A DNA stretch of 64,000 bases from Pigmentibacter ruber (GCF_009792895.1 NZ_WSSC01000001.1:186001-250000); one strand, 5' to 3'. Positions 34,704-44,511 are shown, counted from the first letter of the stretch. Notes: a model not told the origin generated them from the sequence alone. Numbers and translations are program-made.

Positions 34704-35582
34704 TTATGCTGGTTTTAAAACAATTACTTTAGCTCTTCTTTTGACAACCCAACTTGATTTTTCTTTACTAAATACTGAAATAGCTGGCACTGTTTCAGAA
34801 ATAACCAATGATTTAATTTTATCATTTTCATCAAAAATACCAGCTTTTTGAGATAGTTTTATGATACTTTGAAATTCTTCTGCCGAACAATGTTCAGTTA
34901 CATCTGCAGTTTGTAGTTCAGGGGCATATGCCTTCCAAAGACTATCTTCAATTTTGAAATTATATTTTTCTAATTTAAAATTTATTTGTGAAATTTGACT
35001 ATTTACTATTTGAATATTTTTTTGCAATTTTATTGTGTGAGTTTCAGCATCTTTTAAATTCATTTTTTCATCAATAATATTAAATAAAATTGTTTGAATT
35101 TGTTTAGATAAAAGATTATTGATTAAAAAATTGCGCATAAATTCTGCGATTTCAATAGTGCCTGAATTTTCAATTGTTTCAAGATTTATACTAGTGAAGT
35201 TAGATTTTGCTTGAATGAGATCTTGAGATGCATTTTGAATGAAAAAAGTTGCTCTATCAAAAGAATCCATAATTTTTTCATGTAATGCTTCTTGTTTTGC
35301 AGGAAGATTTTCCATAATTTTTAAACGTTCAGTAATGACTTGAATATTATTTTGTTGAAAACTAAGACATTCAGCTAATTGATCTGAAAGAGTTTTTATT
35401 GATTCCATATTTCTTTGATTCATCAAAATTAATTCTTGGTTTTCAGCACGCAGTGAATTTACTACTTTCTGACTTTCAAACCCAAACAATCTTTTAAAAA
35501 ATGAGGACTTTTCAGTGTGCTGAAAGTTTTTTGCTGAGGGAATAGGCTTTATAGCTGATTTTTGCATGGGTTTCATGTTCAT
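34704..35582 (-). CDS. Unknown cytoplasmic coiled-coil protein
   Basis: A 292-residue protein without signal peptide or membrane segment. The N-terminal 25 residues are polar and low-complexity. Residues about 40-120 (SLRAENQELILMNQRNMESI onward) and 185-215 are predicted coiled coil, with glutamine and leucine rich helices throughout. The C-terminal 70 residues (AEEFQSIIKLSQKAGIF to VVKRRAKVIVLKPA) look globular and end in a basic strand. No family is recognised. The ribosome site AGGAGG lies 5 bases before ATG 35582, unusually strong. It is convergent with rmuC. Confidence 0.75.
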   Translation of the reverse strand: MNMKPMQKSAIKPIPSAKNFQHTEKSSFFKRLFGFESQKVVNSLRAENQELILMNQRNMESIKTLSDQLAECLSFQQNNIQVITERLKIMENLPAKQEALHEKIMDSFDRATFFIQNASQDLIQAKSNFTSINLETIENSGTIEIAEFMRNFLINNLLSKQIQTILFNIIDEKMNLKDAETHTIKLQKNIQIVNSQISQINFKLEKYNFKIEDSLWKAYAPELQTADVTEHCSAEEFQSIIKLSQKAGIFDENDKIKSLVISETVPAISVFSKEKSSWVVKRRAKVIVLKPA

Positions 35583-35724
35583 TGAGACCTCCTCTTATCG
35601 CATGCTGAGGTATTTTATACTTTATTAAAGTCGTCAGTCAAAAAAAGCTGAGTAATAATCTTTATAAACATGAAATTTATGGAAAAATTATAAAACATTT
35701 AAAAATTAATTAGAATGAGTCAAC

Positions 35725-36099
35725 TTACAATGTAGCAATACACTCTATTTCAACCATTACATCTAATGGCAATTTTGCAACTTGTACTGTAGATCTAGCT
35801 GGTGCATGGCCCTTAAAAAGTCTTTCATAAACTCCATTCATTTTTTGAAAATCATCCATACTTTTTAAAAAAACTGTAGTTTTTATTACTTTTTCTAAAG
35901 CAGATCCTGCATGAGTTAATATTGCTTCCATATTTTTAATTACTTGCTCTGTTTGTTGCTCAATTGTTGTCGCTTCTACTTTCATAGAAGTAGGGTTTAA
36001 TGGGATAGAGCCTGAACAGTAAACCATATTACCTAATACAATTGCTTGTGAATATGGACCTATAGCTTTTGGTGCATTTTCAGTTGCGATAATTTTCAT
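35725..36099 (-). CDS. ridA: RidA family enamine/imine deaminase
   Basis: A 124-residue protein that matches the RidA (YjgF/YER057c/UK114) family over its full length: APKAIGPYSQAIVLGN, YCSGSIPLNP, IKNMEAILTHAG, KTTVFL and PARSTVQVAKLP with the Arg that holds the substrate carboxylate, then VEIECIA. It hydrolyses 2-aminoacrylate and related enamines that PLP enzymes release. The start follows AAGGAAA. It is a single gene downstream of hldE, separated by a strong hairpin. Confidence 0.96.
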   Translation of the reverse strand: MKIIATENAPKAIGPYSQAIVLGNMVYCSGSIPLNPTSMKVEATTIEQQTEQVIKNMEAILTHAGSALEKVIKTTVFLKSMDDFQKMNGVYERLFKGHAPARSTVQVAKLPLDVMVEIECIATL

Positions 36100-36188
36100 G
36101 GTGAATTTCCTTAACTCATTATGTAAAACTTAAAAACCAATGTTATTTTAATCAATATTTTTTAGCGAGCTATCCCTAAGTATTTTTA

Positions 36189-36225
36189 ACTTAACAAATG
36201 GAATTTTTTATTTCCTTTGTTAAGT
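36189..36225. other. Long hairpin between hldE and ridA
   Basis: ACTTAACAAA (36189-36198) pairs perfectly with TTTGTTAAGT (36216-36225), and the inner GGAA and TTCC also pair, giving a stem of about 14 bases. Neither strand has a proper T-run after it, so it is a terminator only if that rule is relaxed; otherwise an mRNA processing or stability element or operator. Confidence 0.5.
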
Positions 36226-36261
36226 CATATAAGAAAAAAACAAATAAGTAAAGTTTTGATA

Positions 36262-37782
36262 CTACCTAGATAGTTGAGCTTTTTGAATAATTGAACTTGT
36301 ACTTCTGCCAGGTAAAAGAGAAATATGTTCAACACTTCCACCCCATTCAAGAACTTCTTTAGCTCCAATTGTATTTTCTAAATTATAATCAGCTCCTTTA
36401 ACTAATACATCAGGTTTTAATGTTTTTATTAATTCTAGTGGATTATCATCTTCAAATATTACAATATAATCAATACACGCAAGTGAAGCTAAAATTGCAG
36501 CGCGATCAGCAGCATTCTGAACTGGTCTGGAAGGACCTTTTAATCTTGATACACTGTTGTCAGAATTTAATCCAACCACTAAAAGATCGCCTCGCGCTCT
36601 TGCTTTTTGAAGATAATCAACATGGCCTGCATGCAAAATATCAAAACAACCATTAGTAAACACAGTTTTTTTGTGTTGTTGTTTTAATTCAGAAATTAAA
36701 AGGGATAGAGAATGAATTGGCATTAGTTTTTCAGGATGAATAGCTTCATTTCTTGTTTTTATTGCATCAAGAAACTCAGCCAAAGTAATTGTTGCAGTTC
36801 CTGATTTTCCACAAGCTATTCCAGCGGCTATATTTCCTAGCTCAGTTGCTCTAGATAATGGCAGCTGAGCAGCTAAGCTCATTGCTAAAAATGAGATTAA
36901 GGTGTCTCCTGCTCCTGAAACATCAGCTACTTGTAAAGCATGTGTTGCAATATTAAGTGTTCCATTAATATGTTTTCCTTTTGTCATGACACCATTTTCT
37001 GAAAGACTCATGACAAGATTTTCACAACCACTAGCTTCTAAATAGCAGTCTGCAATGGTTTCTATTTCATGCTTAAATGAATTTGATATAAAGCCAGGTT
37101 TTAGTATTTTTAATACTGAACGGCCTTCATTTAAATTTGGTTTAATAACCGTTGAACCATGATATCTAAAAACATCCTCACTTTTTGGATCTGTTACTAC
37201 TGGAACGTGATATTGTTTACTTAACTGTATCAAAGAAGATATTAAAGTTTTTGTTAAAAAACCTTTACCATAATCGGAAATGATTAAACATCGATTTCCG
37301 CCTTGGAGTAAAAATTTCTCATAAAGTTTAACAACTCTTTCTTCATCATTTTTTGCTAATTCGACAAATTTTTCTTTATCAATACGAACAATTTGTTGGG
37401 AGCCAGAAGTCAATAAACTGCCTGAAACAACTCTTATTTTAGCTATAGTTGGAGCATCTTTTGAAATAATAATTGAATTGGTATCAATATTATAATCTTC
37501 TAGAATGCCTTTTAGAATATGGGCTTCAGCGTCGTTCCCAACTCTTCCACACAAGAAAGCCGCTCCACCAACGCTAGCAATGTTAGCTGCAACATTTCCA
37601 GCTCCTCCTGGTACAAAACGTCTTCCTGTCTCTAAAACGACAGGAACAGGAGCTTCGGGAGAGATTCTTGATACTTTTCCTTCAATATAAGTATCTAGGA
37701 TAATGTCGCCAGCAATAAAAATTCTTGTATTTTTGAGTGCTAGAGCGTCTTCAGGAGTTGAATGTTGATCATAACTGGCCAT
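36262..37782 (-). CDS. hldE: Bifunctional heptose-7-phosphate kinase / heptose-1-phosphate adenylyltransferase
   Basis: A 506-residue cytoplasmic enzyme for ADP-heptose, the LPS inner-core precursor. The N-terminal ribokinase-type domain (about 1-330) shows FVPGGAGNVAANIASVGG, the ADVSGAGDTLISFLA catalytic Asp motif and KPNLNEG. The C-terminal nucleotidyltransferase (about 350-506) shows FTNGCFDILHAGHVDYLQKA, with the HxGH motif, and VVGLNSDNSVSRLKG. It indicates heptose-containing lipopolysaccharide. ATG 37782 is preceded by GGGGA at about 11 bases. Confidence 0.97.
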   Translation of the reverse strand: MASYDQHSTPEDALALKNTRIFIAGDIILDTYIEGKVSRISPEAPVPVVLETGRRFVPGGAGNVAANIASVGGAAFLCGRVGNDAEAHILKGILEDYNIDTNSIIISKDAPTIAKIRVVSGSLLTSGSQQIVRIDKEKFVELAKNDEERVVKLYEKFLLQGGNRCLIISDYGKGFLTKTLISSLIQLSKQYHVPVVTDPKSEDVFRYHGSTVIKPNLNEGRSVLKILKPGFISNSFKHEIETIADCYLEASGCENLVMSLSENGVMTKGKHINGTLNIATHALQVADVSGAGDTLISFLAMSLAAQLPLSRATELGNIAAGIACGKSGTATITLAEFLDAIKTRNEAIHPEKLMPIHSLSLLISELKQQHKKTVFTNGCFDILHAGHVDYLQKARARGDLLVVGLNSDNSVSRLKGPSRPVQNAADRAAILASLACIDYIVIFEDDNPLELIKTLKPDVLVKGADYNLENTIGAKEVLEWGGSVEHISLLPGRSTSSIIQKAQLSR

Positions 37783-37836
37783 AGTAATGCGTTCCCCATC
37801 TATTAGGAGTCATTTTCTCATCTTTTCATTGAACTA

Positions 37837-38565
37837 TCAGTTTGGTTCTTGAAACTCAAGGACTATATAAAATTTGTCAATTGGAAGATTTTCAATGTTT
37901 TCAGAAGCATATTGATGTTTTTGATAATTATTCAACCAAGTTGTTATCTCTGAAATTTTTAAATCATTTATTTCTTTCATAAAAGCTTTTTCAACTAATT
38001 TATCAATATATTGAGATTGGCCAGAAAGCGGTTGGAAGTCATTGATGACGATATTAATTATTTCATTTTTTTCACGTTGAAACTGGAAATACACTTTATA
38101 TTGTTTAGGAAAAATATTTTTCCCTAACAGACTTCTAGGTAATTTTAGACTTTCTATGGGATTACTCTGAAGAATTTGTTCAGTTATTTGTTTTTCAGAG
38201 ATTTCTTTGTTGTTAGGTATTTGATTAGTATCTAATTTATTTTGGATTTTAGGGTATGCTGTAGATTTTAACTCCAGAGGCGAGATTGATTTCTTCGGGG
38301 CAGAAATTTTTTTAAAGTTCTGAATTGTTTGCTTTTCCGGTGCGCTTGCAGAAAAATTTATATCAACTGGTTTTGTTGGAATTTTAGAAATAATCTGCAA
38401 ATGTACTATTTTGTTTTGATTTCTATTGTTCATATTTTCATTTTTGATAATTGGAGGAATTAAAAAATAAAAAACAAAAAAATGAATAAAAATAGAGCAA
38501 AATAAAATTAATAAGAATTTCGTATTATTTTCTCCAGTCTTTTTTTTCATCTTAATTAGATCCAT
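37837..38565 (-). CDS. TonB-like single-membrane-span protein
   Basis: About 242 residues with one N-terminal transmembrane segment (FLLILFCSIFIHFFVFYFLIPP), a polar linker rich in Lys, Pro, Asn and Gln, and a C-terminal beta-rich domain (KVYFQFQREKNEIINIVIND to FYIVLEFQEPN). The layout resembles TonB or TolA-like energy transducers, but the typical TonB C-terminal motif is not clear. The start is uncertain: ATG 38565 or ATG 38550 are both plausible, and an in-frame start at 38817 would overlap the divergent gene and lacks a ribosome site. No exbB/exbD genes are near. It is divergent from the membrane-anchored protein at 38642. Confidence 0.6.
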   Translation of the reverse strand: MDLIKMKKKTGENNTKFLLILFCSIFIHFFVFYFLIPPIIKNENMNNRNQNKIVHLQIISKIPTKPVDINFSASAPEKQTIQNFKKISAPKKSISPLELKSTAYPKIQNKLDTNQIPNNKEISEKQITEQILQSNPIESLKLPRSLLGKNIFPKQYKVYFQFQREKNEIINIVINDFQPLSGQSQYIDKLVEKAFMKEINDLKISEITTWLNNYQKHQYASENIENLPIDKFYIVLEFQEPN

Positions 38566-38641
38566 GATATTATTAAATAATAAAATAAACAGCTTAAAAA
38601 GCTTTTGGCGAATACCCGAATGTAAACTTATGGGGAAACCA

Positions 38642-40498
38642 ATGTCAAAACAAGTTAAGGTCATTATATTATCGCTGCTCGGCGTAGTTAGCACTTGTAC
38701 AGCTATTATAATTATATTTACACAAAATGAAAATTTAGAATTAAATAAATCTTTGCCAGAATTAGGAACTGCCGTAGCTTCACAAGACACTAAATCTTTT
38801 CCAGTTCCTGACAACATAACATCTAACTTAAAGTATAATTCTTGGTACGTTATTAAATTGGGTAATATACCAATAGGTATAGCTAGTATAGGAGTAGAAA
38901 ATCAGACTTCCGGCTATCCATCTAACTACACAATTCAATTTGTAAGTAGAATAGGAGCATCTCCCTTATTGTCCGTTTTAAAAGGAGACTTAAATTTCGA
39001 AGACAATAAAAGTTATAAATTGCAACAATCAATTATGTCACAAACTGAAAATGGTTCTTTCAGGGAATTACAAAACGTTTGGCGGCAAGATGCAAAAGAC
39101 AATGCATTAAATTTAATTAAAGACTCAGGAGCAAGTTTATTAGGAATTATACCAGCAAATATTACAAAAGGGAAAGCAAAATTACCTCTAGATGATGGAA
39201 CCGCACTCTTTTATTATGTCTCAAAAGAAAAAAATACGGCCAATAGCAAAGTTTTTGTCCCATTTCTAGGACAATTTTTTTCACAACAGGATATTGATGC
39301 TAAATATGATGAAGATGGGTTTTTAAATTCAGCCATTTTGCCTCTTGAAGGAGGAGCTGAGTTAGCTTTTTCAAGAGTGACAAAAAGTAAATATAATGAT
39401 TATACAAAAAATGTAGCTGATACTTTAATTGATTTTGGTTGGTTTTCATCTTTTAACTCATTGAAAAATGAGTTTGAGATATTAAAAAAATCTTTAAATA
39501 ATTGTTCAGAAAGAACATCTGTATTAAAGAATAAAATGTTGCATTTTTTACCGCAGAGCTCTTATCTATCATATAGAAGAATAGTAAATATGTCGCATTT
39601 TTGTTTAAATTTAAATAGAGAAATTACTCAGAAAGAAAATGAAACAAATTTAGTTAAATTAAATATTATTGCAAATTCTATAAAAAATTTATTAAAAGAA
39701 AATTCGCAAGAATTGCCCTATTTTTTGGCTTATTCTCCAGATACAAGTTTGTTTTATAATGATACTATATCTTATTTATGGCCAAGAATTACTTCTCTTA
39801 TAACGCAAACGGCACTAAATGAATTAGAAAATAATTTTGACTTAGATAAAAACAGAAAATCATTAGTTGGAATTCAATTAAATATTGCTAATTTACAACC
39901 AAGAGCTGTTGTGCGAGCTCAGATAAAATTAATAGATGCTTCTCTTAATTTTAAAGTTGAAACAGCTAAAATTGCTAATATGAGTGGAACAAGTTTAACT
40001 GAAATACCAGCTTCTTTTAATTCTCAATTTTCAGTTATTTATTTAAATGGACAATCATTTGCCAAAAAAATGGACATTAATATTGATAGTATATGTAAAT
40101 TAAATAGTGGGAAAGTTGGAATTGATTTAGGAGATGCCCCTCAATTTGCAATAAATGCTGATACTGTCAGAGGTGTATGGGATGTTCAAACGAGGGTAGA
40201 AGTAGCAAGGCAATTTGCTATAAAATCAACTATCTCAAAAAGCTGTAATGAGGTTTATTTTAGGGTTCCTTTGAGTATAGAAAAAGCGGTAAATAAGGAA
40301 ATAGAGCAATTTAAGAAAGAAACATTAGGTTCAGAAAATGAATTGCTACTGTCAAATAATGTCCAAAAAAAATTATGGATATTGCCTGGAAAATATAGAT
40401 TGACAGTAACATCTCTTGTAACAGGAGCAGTTATTTCAGCCCAAGAATTTTCTGTAGCTAGCGGCTATAATACAAATGTAACAGCAAAAATAAATTAG
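38642..40498 (+). CDS. Unknown membrane-anchored periplasmic protein
   Basis: About 618 residues. Residues 1-28 contain one hydrophobic span (VIILSLLGVVSTCTAIIIIF), so the rest is periplasmic. The N-terminal part (about 70-200; NSWYVIKLGNIPIGIASIGV) is beta-rich and slightly like DUF3108-type lipid or saccharide-binding domains, but I cannot assign it. The middle is helical with several Cys (NNCSERT, SHFCLN). The C-terminal 200 residues are beta-rich. I chose ATG 38642 because GGGG lies 6 bases upstream; ATG 38564 is in frame but overlaps the divergent gene. A likely shared promoter region with the TonB-like gene is only 76 bases long. Confidence 0.65.
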   Translation: MSKQVKVIILSLLGVVSTCTAIIIIFTQNENLELNKSLPELGTAVASQDTKSFPVPDNITSNLKYNSWYVIKLGNIPIGIASIGVENQTSGYPSNYTIQFVSRIGASPLLSVLKGDLNFEDNKSYKLQQSIMSQTENGSFRELQNVWRQDAKDNALNLIKDSGASLLGIIPANITKGKAKLPLDDGTALFYYVSKEKNTANSKVFVPFLGQFFSQQDIDAKYDEDGFLNSAILPLEGGAELAFSRVTKSKYNDYTKNVADTLIDFGWFSSFNSLKNEFEILKKSLNNCSERTSVLKNKMLHFLPQSSYLSYRRIVNMSHFCLNLNREITQKENETNLVKLNIIANSIKNLLKENSQELPYFLAYSPDTSLFYNDTISYLWPRITSLITQTALNELENNFDLDKNRKSLVGIQLNIANLQPRAVVRAQIKLIDASLNFKVETAKIANMSGTSLTEIPASFNSQFSVIYLNGQSFAKKMDINIDSICKLNSGKVGIDLGDAPQFAINADTVRGVWDVQTRVEVARQFAIKSTISKSCNEVYFRVPLSIEKAVNKEIEQFKKETLGSENELLLSNNVQKKLWILPGKYRLTVTSLVTGAVISAQEFSVASGYNTNVTAKIN

Positions 40499-40531
40499 TT
40501 TAAATTAAGACTATATAAGTACTTCCTTCCC

Positions 40532-40561
40532 TTTACATAGTTAATATTTTTAATATATTAT
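40532..40561 (+). promoter_or_regulatory. Candidate promoter of the S10-like lipoprotein gene
   Basis: TTTACA (40532-40537), an 18-base spacer and TATTAT (40556-40561). It lies 35 bases upstream of the start. Confidence 0.4.
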
Positions 40562-40595
40562 ATAATAAAATTGACATGTATTAGAGGAAAAACAT

Positions 40596-42404
40596 GTGAA
40601 AAAAATAAGTTTTACTTATCAAAAGAGAATGATTATTTTCTTAATTTTATTTAATATACTTTCTTTTTATGCTTGTGGTAGAAAAAATTCTTCGGGTGTT
40701 AGTGATAAATCACCTATCTATTCTTTCCCTAATGGTGGAACAGATAGTGATATTAGTGCAACAAATAGTTTTTATTTTGATCCAGTTGTTTATGGAAAAA
40801 ATGAAGAAGATAATATTACTGATAAATTTGAAGATTTAGTTACAGTATCAAGTACATGGTACAATGCACAAAAATTATTGAATTATAGTATTTCTGGTGG
40901 ACACATTGTAACTCTAGATAGTAATAGGAATATTCCAAATGCAAAAATTTTCTATCTTGCATATACTTTAAATCAAAATGAAAGAAAAAGTAGACCTATC
41001 ACTTTTGTGTTAAATGGAGGACCTGGCAAAACCCAGTTTCTCTCTGCAATAGGTGCATTTGCCCCCAAAATAGTAAATAATTTAAAAAATGCATTAACAA
41101 ATAATGAACATTCAATTTTTGAACAAACCGATATGGTTTTTATCAGTCCTGTTGGAACAGGCTATTCAGCTGCTATTTCTCCATTTGTGAATAAAGATTT
41201 CTGGGGAGTTGATTTTGATGCAAAAAATACTATGGAGTTTATTACTCGTTATTTGCAAAAAAATTTAAGAGAAGAATCACCAATTTATTTAATGGGTGAC
41301 ACATATGGTTCTGTAAGATCTATTCTATCTGCTCAGTATTTATTTAAAAATATGATTAAAGTTAAAGGAATAATAATGCTTTCTCCTTTAATAAATTATA
41401 GTAAATGGCTAGATCCTATTGGTGTTTTTCCAACTTTAGCTGCAAATGCATGGTATCATCAAAAAGTTTCAATAGAATTGGGAAATAAATCAATTAATGA
41501 TTTTTTAGATGAAGTAATGAATTTTACAAAAAATAAATACTATCCATTTTTTAATTCATGGAGAGATAATTATTCTGAATTTAGAAATTTACTTTACAAG
41601 AATTCAGATAAAGAAACTGCTGAATTAATAGCAAAAATTATTCCGTCATCTTTATCGTATTCAGAAATAATTTTAATTCTCCAAAATGGAAATATATATC
41701 AAAAAAAACTAGCTGAAAATTTACGAAATTTAATACAACTATTACAACCTATGGACTGGAGTTTAGCAAATGAAGCTAGTAAATTTACAAATGCAATTCC
41801 TCAAGTGTTTAGAGATTTAAGTGAATTAAAATTTAATACAGAGCCTTTTTTTGACTTGCTTAATTTTCATCTAACAACGCTTTTAGGAAATCAAAATAAT
41901 AATATAAGTGCTTATGATGGAAGAAAGATTGGAAATTATAAAAGTATTTATTTAGAAGATATATTTCATGTTGATAATGACTCCGATTTTTTATTTATTC
42001 AGGATGATTTTTTAGATTTATGGAATCAGCTTCTTAATAAAGAATTAAAATTCTATAGTGCAAGTGAATTTATAGCAAGTAATGAAAAAGCTGAGAAAAT
42101 TTGGAATTATCACCATGTAAATAAATTAAATACTTTTAATAATTCTATTTTTGAAATGAACTTTTTTGATGATTTTCTTAAGTTATTAAATTTAAATTCT
42201 GAAATAAAAATATTTCTAGCAAACGGTATTTATGATTCAGTTACCCCATTTTATCAAAATGTAATTGAGTTAAAAAAATATTTTTCTGATGCTATAGTAA
42301 ATAAAAATATTAAATTATTGAATTATAATTCAGGGCATTTTATTTACTTAGACCCTATTTCAAGGGATTTACTGCAAAATGACATTAAATCTTTTTATAA
42401 TTAA
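40596..42404 (+). CDS. Lipoprotein of the serine carboxypeptidase (S10) fold with Thr at the nucleophile position
   Basis: A 602-residue lipoprotein; the lipobox is ILSFYAC with Cys27. It keeps the S10 frame: FVLNGGPGKTQF (usual NGGPGSSS), SPVGTGYS and GDTYGS (usual GDSYG/GESYG). Asp in FLANGIYDSVTPF and His in NSGHFIYLD occupy the positions of the other two triad residues. The nucleophile codon is ACA, so Thr236 replaces Ser. The remaining triad is intact, so it could be a weak Thr-based hydrolase or a non-catalytic relative. The start is GTG 40596 behind AGAGGA. It stands alone after a candidate promoter. I expect it on the outer leaflet or periplasmic side. Confidence 0.75.
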   Translation: MKKISFTYQKRMIIFLILFNILSFYACGRKNSSGVSDKSPIYSFPNGGTDSDISATNSFYFDPVVYGKNEEDNITDKFEDLVTVSSTWYNAQKLLNYSISGGHIVTLDSNRNIPNAKIFYLAYTLNQNERKSRPITFVLNGGPGKTQFLSAIGAFAPKIVNNLKNALTNNEHSIFEQTDMVFISPVGTGYSAAISPFVNKDFWGVDFDAKNTMEFITRYLQKNLREESPIYLMGDTYGSVRSILSAQYLFKNMIKVKGIIMLSPLINYSKWLDPIGVFPTLAANAWYHQKVSIELGNKSINDFLDEVMNFTKNKYYPFFNSWRDNYSEFRNLLYKNSDKETAELIAKIIPSSLSYSEIILILQNGNIYQKKLAENLRNLIQLLQPMDWSLANEASKFTNAIPQVFRDLSELKFNTEPFFDLLNFHLTTLLGNQNNNISAYDGRKIGNYKSIYLEDIFHVDNDSDFLFIQDDFLDLWNQLLNKELKFYSASEFIASNEKAEKIWNYHHVNKLNTFNNSIFEMNFFDDFLKLLNLNSEIKIFLANGIYDSVTPFYQNVIELKKYFSDAIVNKNIKLLNYNSGHFIYLDPISRDLLQNDIKSFYN

Positions 42405-42614
42405 TTAGAATCTTTTTATTATATAATTAAATTATTTGTTAACTGTTTTGGCATTTAATATTTTTAATTATTGAATAACTTTTTTTAAAAAATACTATCC
42501 AAATAAAATTGAATTGTGTTAAGTTGAATGAATTTGAGACAAAACATTTTAAAAAGGCGATTTTATCTAAGATACAATTTTTTTTGAGTTAATTTTAAGC
42601 AGGAGATACCTCCC

Positions 42615-44390
42615 ATGGGTTCAAGTGATGTTTATAGGCTAAATTTGGATAAGTTTTCTTCCTTTTTCAAATTTGCTGTTATTATTGTCGGAATACTCGT
42701 TATTTTTGCAATTGTACCAAATTCATTTGCTATTTCTATTGTTGGAGCAGCTTTTAGTTTTTTCTGGTTCATTGCAAGAACTAAAAACGATAAATATTTC
42801 GATAAGATAAAAAATCCAAATAACTTTAGAAATTTAATGATTGTTTGGACAATAGTAGTTACTATAGCGGCATGTTTTCATGCCTATCTTAGGCACGTAT
42901 CTCCCGGAAATGACTTATCTTGGTTTGTGCAAGCAATTACAAATGCTTCAATTGGGGAAAATTTAAGAGTAACTTCCGAGAGAGAAATAAATCTTTTAGT
43001 TCAACACTGGGAACCTATCTTATATAGTGTAATACCTTTAACCTTTTTATTTAATGGATCAATATCTATTGTACTATGGCAGGGATTAGCATATATTGGA
43101 GGGGCAATAGCTGCTTGGAAAATTTCTAATTTTTTGTTTAAAGATGCTGCATTAAAATCATTAAAATATCTTACAACTATTCTATATTTACTTGCATGGT
43201 TGAATGTTAATCCACTCATGTTTGATGCACATCCTCCAGTTTTTGGAACACTTCTAATAGTACCTTGGATATTTTATTTTATTCTAACTAAGAGAAGTTC
43301 TTATTTAATAATATTGCTTTCATTAATTTTAATGCAGTGTGGAGAAATATTTTTAGCAATTTCTCCTGTTTTTATTATTTACTGCATTCTTAGAAATAAA
43401 ATTACAAAATTTAAAATAATATTTTCAGTTTTAATTTTCTGTTCTGGATTTCTGTTGATTGGAGCTTATCAAAGATATTTTGGTCCATGGATTACTGGTG
43501 ATCCTTTCCCTTTCGCATATCGTTATTCTTCTATTGGTGGAGATGGAATAGGGATATTAAAAACTTTTTTAAGTGATCCTTTTCTTGTCTTGTCACAATT
43601 ATTCACTATTGGAAAAATAAAGACAGTATTAAAAATATTTCTTTATTGTGGTCCATTTGCTTTTTTTGCAGTACTTTCAAGAAAATATAGAGTAATTGCT
43701 ATCTGTTTAGCTCCTGCTTGTCTGCCATATTTAATTCAAGGCGGTCTCTCGCAAGGTATGGAAACTAGCTTTCATTATGTTTCATCAATAGGTTCAATTT
43801 GGTGGCTTCTTACCGTTATTGGTATTTACTATGTTGTTTTTGAAACAAAAGAAAATAGTAAATTAATATTTATTAAAAAATTAGTTTTTAATAAACAAAA
43901 AATTATACCTTTTTTTATGATTTTATTTTTCCTAAATACTTCGGAATGGAGAAAAAGCTTGCTTTATCCATTTAGAGCAATAGTTGATAGAGATAATCTT
44001 AAATCAGAAGTTCGCACTTATTTAACCAGTATTCCAAGAGACAAAGGTGTCGTATTTGCTGGGCCTGAGTGGCTTTGTCCACTATCTGCTGATTATAGAA
44101 AATGGCTTCTTTGTAAAGGATACGGATTTCCTAATAGAATTCTTCCAAAAATGCCTTTGGATGTCATTGTTTCAAGCAAAGAAGGATTATTAGATATATA
44201 TAATAATTTAGATTCTCAATTAAAAAACGGAAATTCAGGTAGAGTAATCCATGCTTTAATTCAGAATAATCCAGAAAGTGTAGGATGGAGAAAAGTTGGA
44301 GCTTATGCTCAAAATGCAGAACCAATAACAAGTAAATTAAAAGATATTAGAGAATTTACTATTTGGGAGAAAATTGATTCCTTACATTAA
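42615..44390 (+). CDS. DUF2079 family polytopic membrane protein
   Basis: A 591-residue membrane protein with about 10-12 hydrophobic segments. It has the DUF2079 pattern after the first helices: PGNDLSWFVQAITNA (usual Dl/D.sffvQa), then NLLVQHWEPILYSVIPLTFL with the conserved HWxP. The C-terminal 130 residues are soluble. This family belongs to the glycosyltransferase-C-like membrane proteins, so a polyprenyl-sugar transferase role is possible; the GT2 gene follows in the same orientation. The ribosome site AGGAG is followed by CCTCC, which can pair with it (GGAG-ATAC-CTCC). Confidence 0.8.
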   Translation: MGSSDVYRLNLDKFSSFFKFAVIIVGILVIFAIVPNSFAISIVGAAFSFFWFIARTKNDKYFDKIKNPNNFRNLMIVWTIVVTIAACFHAYLRHVSPGNDLSWFVQAITNASIGENLRVTSEREINLLVQHWEPILYSVIPLTFLFNGSISIVLWQGLAYIGGAIAAWKISNFLFKDAALKSLKYLTTILYLLAWLNVNPLMFDAHPPVFGTLLIVPWIFYFILTKRSSYLIILLSLILMQCGEIFLAISPVFIIYCILRNKITKFKIIFSVLIFCSGFLLIGAYQRYFGPWITGDPFPFAYRYSSIGGDGIGILKTFLSDPFLVLSQLFTIGKIKTVLKIFLYCGPFAFFAVLSRKYRVIAICLAPACLPYLIQGGLSQGMETSFHYVSSIGSIWWLLTVIGIYYVVFETKENSKLIFIKKLVFNKQKIIPFFMILFFLNTSEWRKSLLYPFRAIVDRDNLKSEVRTYLTSIPRDKGVVFAGPEWLCPLSADYRKWLLCKGYGFPNRILPKMPLDVIVSSKEGLLDIYNNLDSQLKNGNSGRVIHALIQNNPESVGWRKVGAYAQNAEPITSKLKDIREFTIWEKIDSLH

Positions 44391-44511
44391 TAGTAAAAGT
44401 TTTTGCATAAATCTATTGAGAATATTCTAAAGTTGATTAAACCCTATTACAATATATTTAAAATTTAAAAAAGGCGATTAGAGTTGAGAAAAAAATTTGG
44501 AGGAACTAAAT

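Noticed and set aside
36189..36225. Intrinsic terminator for hldE
   Set aside because: The stem is strong but no T-run follows in either direction, so I list it as a hairpin rather than as a terminator.
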